A DNA stretch of 64,000 bases from Enterococcus_I eurekensis. Its GTDB lineage: Bacteria; Bacillota; Bacilli; Lactobacillales; Enterococcaceae. Under the pieces are notes generated by a model. That model had not been told where the DNA came from. It did not search any database and worked only from the letters and a program-made list of their open reading frames with translations. The stretch lies in the NCBI RefSeq assembly GCF_042654605.1, contig NZ_JBHSGT010000020.1:1-64000 (forward strand), given 5' to 3'. The translations under genes were made by a program, and so were the position numbers. Shown in pieces: positions 60,610 to 64,000 of the stretch (the stretch's first letter is position 1; every line of letters starts with the position of its first letter).

Positions 60610-62575
60610 TCGCCTAACAAAAATGACGCTCCTTGCGGAAAGAAATCAGCATGATGCAATTTTACAAAGCTTACAGAGTATTCAAAACATTGAAATCGAG
60701 GATATTTTTCAATCTGATGAAAATGAGCAATGGTTAGCAACCTACTTTCCAGAAATAGAAGAAATCGATCAAGCGACGATTAGCGAGTACACTCAATGGC
60801 TGACACAAATTGATCAAGGCATCACTTTTATTCGAAATCACGGTTCATCTACAAAAAAAATTAAAGAGTTACCCCGTAAAAATTATTCACTTCAAGGGTT
60901 AGAGGCTGGATTCAATGAAGAAGCTTTAATTAGTTTGTTAAAACAAATTCAACGACTCAAACAAGAATGGCAAAAAAATGAGCAGGAAGAACAGTATTGG
61001 CAACAGGTAGAAGAATGGGCAACACAGTGGTATCAATTTGATGTAGCACCAGACTATACACTTGATTCAATTGCCATTCAGTTAGCGAAAGTTGAGGCGA
61101 ATGCTTGGGAGACTGTTCGTGCCTATCTAACAAATGAAAAAGACATCTATTTTGAAGTCAACCACAATAGCGAAAAAGAAGTTAAATTTAGTTATGCTGT
61201 TTTAAAAGAAAAAACTTCAATGGTTCAAAATGCATTAATTGCTTTAGGTGTTTCATTTGAGCAATTACCTTATGAAGAAACAACAACAGAACTTTTAGTA
61301 AAATCGAAAAAAGCTTTAAGGAAATGTGTTGAAACAACTAAAAAATTGACCATTGAAATTGGCTACTTAAAAGACCAAGTGTCGATTCTACAATTTAATG
61401 AAGAAATTATCTTAGCTCGCCTAACACGTGAACAGGCCAAGGAAAAACTCGTATTAGCGAAACACTTAGTCGTTATTCGTGCATGGGTAAATCAAGATGA
61501 TCAAAAGAAAATTGTTACTTTTTTACAAAAACAATTTGACAATGCGTTATTCTTCTCTTTTGAAGAGCCGACAAAAACACAAATTGCAACGAATCAAGTC
61601 CCTACGAAAATGAAAAATAATCGTTTTGTAGCACCGTTTGAAATATTAACTGGAATGTACTCAGTTCCTAAATATGAAGAAATTGATCCAACACCTTGGA
61701 TGGCGCCGTTTTATCTAGTCTTTTTTGGAATGATGGTCGCCGATTTGGGCTATGGATTTTTAACTTTTCTTTTTACAACTTTGGCCTTAAAATTCCTTGT
61801 TTTACCAAAAGGTATGAAAAAATTCGTTGAGCTGTTCCAAATTCTATCCATTTCAATTATGGTTTGGGGTGGGATTTATGGTAGTCTTTTCGGAGTTGAA
61901 ATGCCGTTTCAACTTTTAGCACCGACGGAAGACTTTATGACAATCTTTGCTTTATCCGTCATTTTTGGTGGGATTCAAATTTATACAGGTCTTTTCCTAG
62001 CGGCCAAAGAAAATATCAAGAAAAAAGATTATCTAAGTGCGATCAGTCAAGGATTTTCTTGGCAAGGAATTTTGACAGGAATCTTTATTGCTGCAGCCGG
62101 TAGCTTGGTCTTTGATTCAGCGTTATTAACATCAATAGGAACATACTTAGCACTGTTTTGTGCTTTTCTAGTTTTATTAGTTCCAATGATTCAAAGCAAA
62201 TCAAAAGTCGGTGGCTTTTTCAGTGGTTTATATGAATTATATGGAATCACTGGCTATATTGGTGACTTTGTAAGTTACAGTCGCTTGATGGCATTGGGAA
62301 TCTCTGGTGGTAGTATCGCTATGGCCTTTAATATGCTTGTTGGTACGATGCCACCTGTCGCTCGCTATAGTATCGGAATTGTTTTATTGATTGCATTGCA
62401 CTCCTTAAACATCTTCTTATCGATGTTAGGTGCTTATGTACACGCGGCTCGTTTACAATATGTCGAGTTTTTTGGGAAATTTTATGAAGGTGGCGGACGA
62501 CCATTTGATTCGTTCAAGCCAACCGAAAAATATGTCAACATAGAAGAAAAATTGGAGGAGAATACACATGATTAA
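60599..62575 (+). CDS. ntpI: V-type ATPase subunit I (stator/membrane)
   Basis: 658 residues. The N-terminal half (to about 360) is a cytosolic coiled-coil arm; the C-terminal half has seven or eight membrane segments with MMVADLGYGFLTFLF, FGIQIYTGLF-type helices and the conserved GDFVSYSRLMALGISGGSIAMAFN containing the key Arg that faces the rotor ring. Anchors the stalk and forms the ion half-channels. Overlaps ntpK by 8 bases. Confidence 0.93.
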   Translation: MAVSRLTKMTLLAERNQHDAILQSLQSIQNIEIEDIFQSDENEQWLATYFPEIEEIDQATISEYTQWLTQIDQGITFIRNHGSSTKKIKELPRKNYSLQGLEAGFNEEALISLLKQIQRLKQEWQKNEQEEQYWQQVEEWATQWYQFDVAPDYTLDSIAIQLAKVEANAWETVRAYLTNEKDIYFEVNHNSEKEVKFSYAVLKEKTSMVQNALIALGVSFEQLPYEETTTELLVKSKKALRKCVETTKKLTIEIGYLKDQVSILQFNEEIILARLTREQAKEKLVLAKHLVVIRAWVNQDDQKKIVTFLQKQFDNALFFSFEEPTKTQIATNQVPTKMKNNRFVAPFEILTGMYSVPKYEEIDPTPWMAPFYLVFFGMMVADLGYGFLTFLFTTLALKFLVLPKGMKKFVELFQILSISIMVWGGIYGSLFGVEMPFQLLAPTEDFMTIFALSVIFGGIQIYTGLFLAAKENIKKKDYLSAISQGFSWQGILTGIFIAAAGSLVFDSALLTSIGTYLALFCAFLVLLVPMIQSKSKVGGFFSGLYELYGITGYIGDFVSYSRLMALGISGGSIAMAFNMLVGTMPPVARYSIGIVLLIALHSLNIFLSMLGAYVHAARLQYVEFFGKFYEGGGRPFDSFKPTEKYVNIEEKLEENTHD

Positions 62576-63038
62576 ATTTATTTTAGAAAACAACGCAGGA
62601 ATTTTATTTGCCATCTTAGGAATGGGGACAGCAACAATCTTTGCTGGTATCGGTTCAGCAATAGGTGTAGGTAAAGCCGGCGAAGCAGCGGCAGCTTTAA
62701 TGACAAACCAACCAGAGAAATTCGGTCAATCATTAATCTTACAATTATTACCAGCAACACAAGGTCTATACGGATTTGCGATTGCAGCGATGATTTTTAC
62801 AAGTTTATCACCTGATATGAGTATTATTACTGGTTTATCATACCTAGGTGCTTCTTTGCCGGTAGCCTTTACTGGTCTGACTTCAGCCATTCCACAAGGG
62901 AAAGTTGCAGCAGCAGGTATCCAAATTTTAGCTAAAAAACCGGAACACTTCTTTAAAGGGGTTATGTATGCGGTAATGGTAGAAATGTACGCAATCTTAG
63001 GTTTCGTTATCTCATTCTTACTTTTAGGTAGTATTTAA
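62568..63038 (+). CDS. ntpK: V-type ATPase rotor-ring subunit K (Na+-type)
   Basis: 156 residues, four membrane helices (duplicated hairpin). The sodium-site residues known from E. hirae NtpK are all present at the same numbers: Leu61, Thr64, Gln65 (LLPATQ), Gln110 (IPQGK) and Glu139 (VMVEMY). This supports Na+ as coupling ion. AGGAG precedes the start, which overlaps ntpI by 8 bases. Confidence 0.96.
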   Translation: MIKFILENNAGILFAILGMGTATIFAGIGSAIGVGKAGEAAAALMTNQPEKFGQSLILQLLPATQGLYGFAIAAMIFTSLSPDMSIITGLSYLGASLPVAFTGLTSAIPQGKVAAAGIQILAKKPEHFFKGVMYAVMVEMYAILGFVISFLLLGSI

Positions 63039-63064
63039 TAACGAACCATCAAGGAGGATCACAT

Positions 63065-63649
63065 ATGGATGCCATCGATTTAATTATTGAAAAAATTAAT
63101 GAGCAAGGCGCAAATGAGCGAAATGAGTTAAAAGAAAGTCGTTTCGCTGAAATTGATACTAATTTCATTGTTGAACAACGGAAGCTAGTCAAAGAACATG
63201 AAGCACAACTTGCTAAACAAACCGAACAAGTTCAAAAAGCTCATCAACAGCGTAGCAACCGTTTAACAGTAGAGGCACGCCAAAACGCTTTAAAGAAAAG
63301 ACAATCCTACTTAGAACGTTTATTTGATGAAGTGCACCAACAAATGGTTGCTTGGACAGTTGAGGAAACTCAAACTTTCGTAAAAGGTATTTTAACAAAA
63401 TTAGAACTAAAAGAAGTAACGATTCTGCCAGCGGGTAAGATGAATCCGAGCATTTTCGCTCAAACTTGGTTAGAAGCAGTTAGTCAAGAATTAGCAATGA
63501 CTATTACGCTCGGTGCTACGCAAACACAAGCAGACTACGGATTTTTAATTGAGCATGAAGGTGTCCAATACAACTTTTTATACCGTGACTTATTATTAGA
63601 AGAACGAAAACAAAAAGGCCGAGCTGTTATGGAGTCGTTATTTTCATAA
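63065..63649 (+). CDS. ntpE: V-type ATPase subunit E
   Basis: 194 residues. A long N-terminal helix (KINEQGANERNELKESRFAEIDTNFIVEQRKLVKEHEAQL) forms the stalk coiled coil with NtpF, and a C-terminal globular part contacts the catalytic head. AAGGAGGA precedes ATG 63065. Confidence 0.92.
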   Translation: MDAIDLIIEKINEQGANERNELKESRFAEIDTNFIVEQRKLVKEHEAQLAKQTEQVQKAHQQRSNRLTVEARQNALKKRQSYLERLFDEVHQQMVAWTVEETQTFVKGILTKLELKEVTILPAGKMNPSIFAQTWLEAVSQELAMTITLGATQTQADYGFLIEHEGVQYNFLYRDLLLEERKQKGRAVMESLFS

Positions 63650-63660
63650 GGAGGAGTGTC

Positions 63661-64000
63661 ATGAATAATAGTTATCATACAGTCAATCCGATTATCCGAA
63701 TCAGAGAAAACGAACTGTTATCAAAAGAAACTTTTGATCAGCTTATTCAAGCACCGTCTTTTGATAAAGTAGCTGAGATTTTAAAACAAACCATTTATGG
63801 TCAATATATGGTTGAAGATTTTGAACATCATTTCGAACAATCTTTAAACCAGGAGATTGTTGCAACATACAAAGAACTGATTCCCATCGTTCCAAATCCT
63901 GATTTGATTTGGTTATATACGATGCGCTATACAACGCATAATTTAAAAGTATTAACGAAAGCTGATAAAATGAATGAGAATTATGACTATTTATTTATTC
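63661..64000 (+). CDS. ntpC: V-type ATPase subunit C, start only (cut by window end)
   Basis: ATG 63661 after AAGGAGGAGTG, 11 bases from ntpE. The visible 113 residues (MNNSYHTVNPIIRIRENELLSKETF, then YGQYMVEDFEHHFEQSL) match the start of the funnel-shaped subunit C/d that links the central shaft to the rotor ring. The rest lies beyond the window. Confidence 0.88.
   Translation, partial: MNNSYHTVNPIIRIRENELLSKETFDQLIQAPSFDKVAEILKQTIYGQYMVEDFEHHFEQSLNQEIVATYKELIPIVPNPDLIWLYTMRYTTHNLKVLTKADKMNENYDYLFI

Noticed and set aside
1..64000. tRNA, rRNA or CRISPR arrays
   Set aside because: No cloverleaf with a TTCGANNC arm, no rRNA-like block and no regular repeat-spacer series was noticed on reading both strands.

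Overview
The window is AT-rich, densely coded DNA from a low-GC Gram-positive bacterium of the Lactobacillales. An Enterococcaceae member (Enterococcus or Vagococcus-like) is most likely. Reasons: ntp-type V-ATPase gene order F-I-K-E-C as in Enterococcus hirae, with all five published Na+-site residues of NtpK at identical positions; lipoproteins with LxxC lipoboxes; AGGAGG ribosome sites; an Mga-type regulator; a split comEA / comEB-comEC locus. The genus call is inference from gene content, not from a database search.

Layout. 1-460: tail of an unknown reading frame and an array of ~22-bp repeats that looks like an IS21-family end. 0.46-9.2 kb: an accessory stretch with a secreted phosphoesterase, a ProXp-type deacylase, RidA, an ankyrin protein and four broken genes (two lipoproteins, a GNAT acetyltransferase, a nucleoside deaminase). 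9.3-11.7 kb: a Dus enzyme, then a cation/proton antiporter behind a fluoride riboswitch with a competing terminator. 11.7-17.2 kb: an oligopeptide ABC operon with a long structured leader holding a Cys-rich 25-codon ORF. 17.2-18.2 kb: a small HTH/membrane-protein operon with a palindromic operator. 18.3-22.7 kb: papain-like enzyme, ANT(6)-like adenylyltransferase, DUF2200, Tag, DUF4256 and a broken second antiporter.

22.9-36.9 kb: glutamine-type ABC transporter, ACT and PFL proteins, a HAD phosphatase, comEA, a MoxR-DUF58-transglutaminase operon lying between comEA and comEB-comEC, then holA and rpsT. 37-46.6 kb: phosphate transport (Pit + DUF47), UppP, histidine phosphatase and metallo-hydrolase, an orphan holin, an XPD/DinG-like helicase with an N-terminal nuclease-like domain, a MIP18-like protein, YitT, YajQ and GNAT.

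46.7-54.7 kb: a secreted three-domain cell-wall hydrolase with a Ser/Thr-rich stalk, then a tight five-gene set (two unrecognised proteins, a methyltransferase, an Mga-like regulator, a CoA-disulfide-reductase-like flavoprotein lacking the redox Cys). 54.8-58.5 kb: Fur-box-controlled siderophore ABC transporter. 58.6-59.9 kb: PadR regulator with a DUF1700/HAAS membrane protein. 60.3-64 kb: the start of the V-type Na+-ATPase operon, cut by the window end inside ntpC.

All clearly broken genes lie between 1.8 and 22.7 kb; none was seen in the last 41 kb. No tRNA, rRNA or CRISPR array was recognised. No obviously new multi-gene defence or biosynthetic system was seen; the best candidates for undescribed biology are the opp leader ORF, the five-gene unknown operon, the terminator placed just before ntpF, and the HTH trio.
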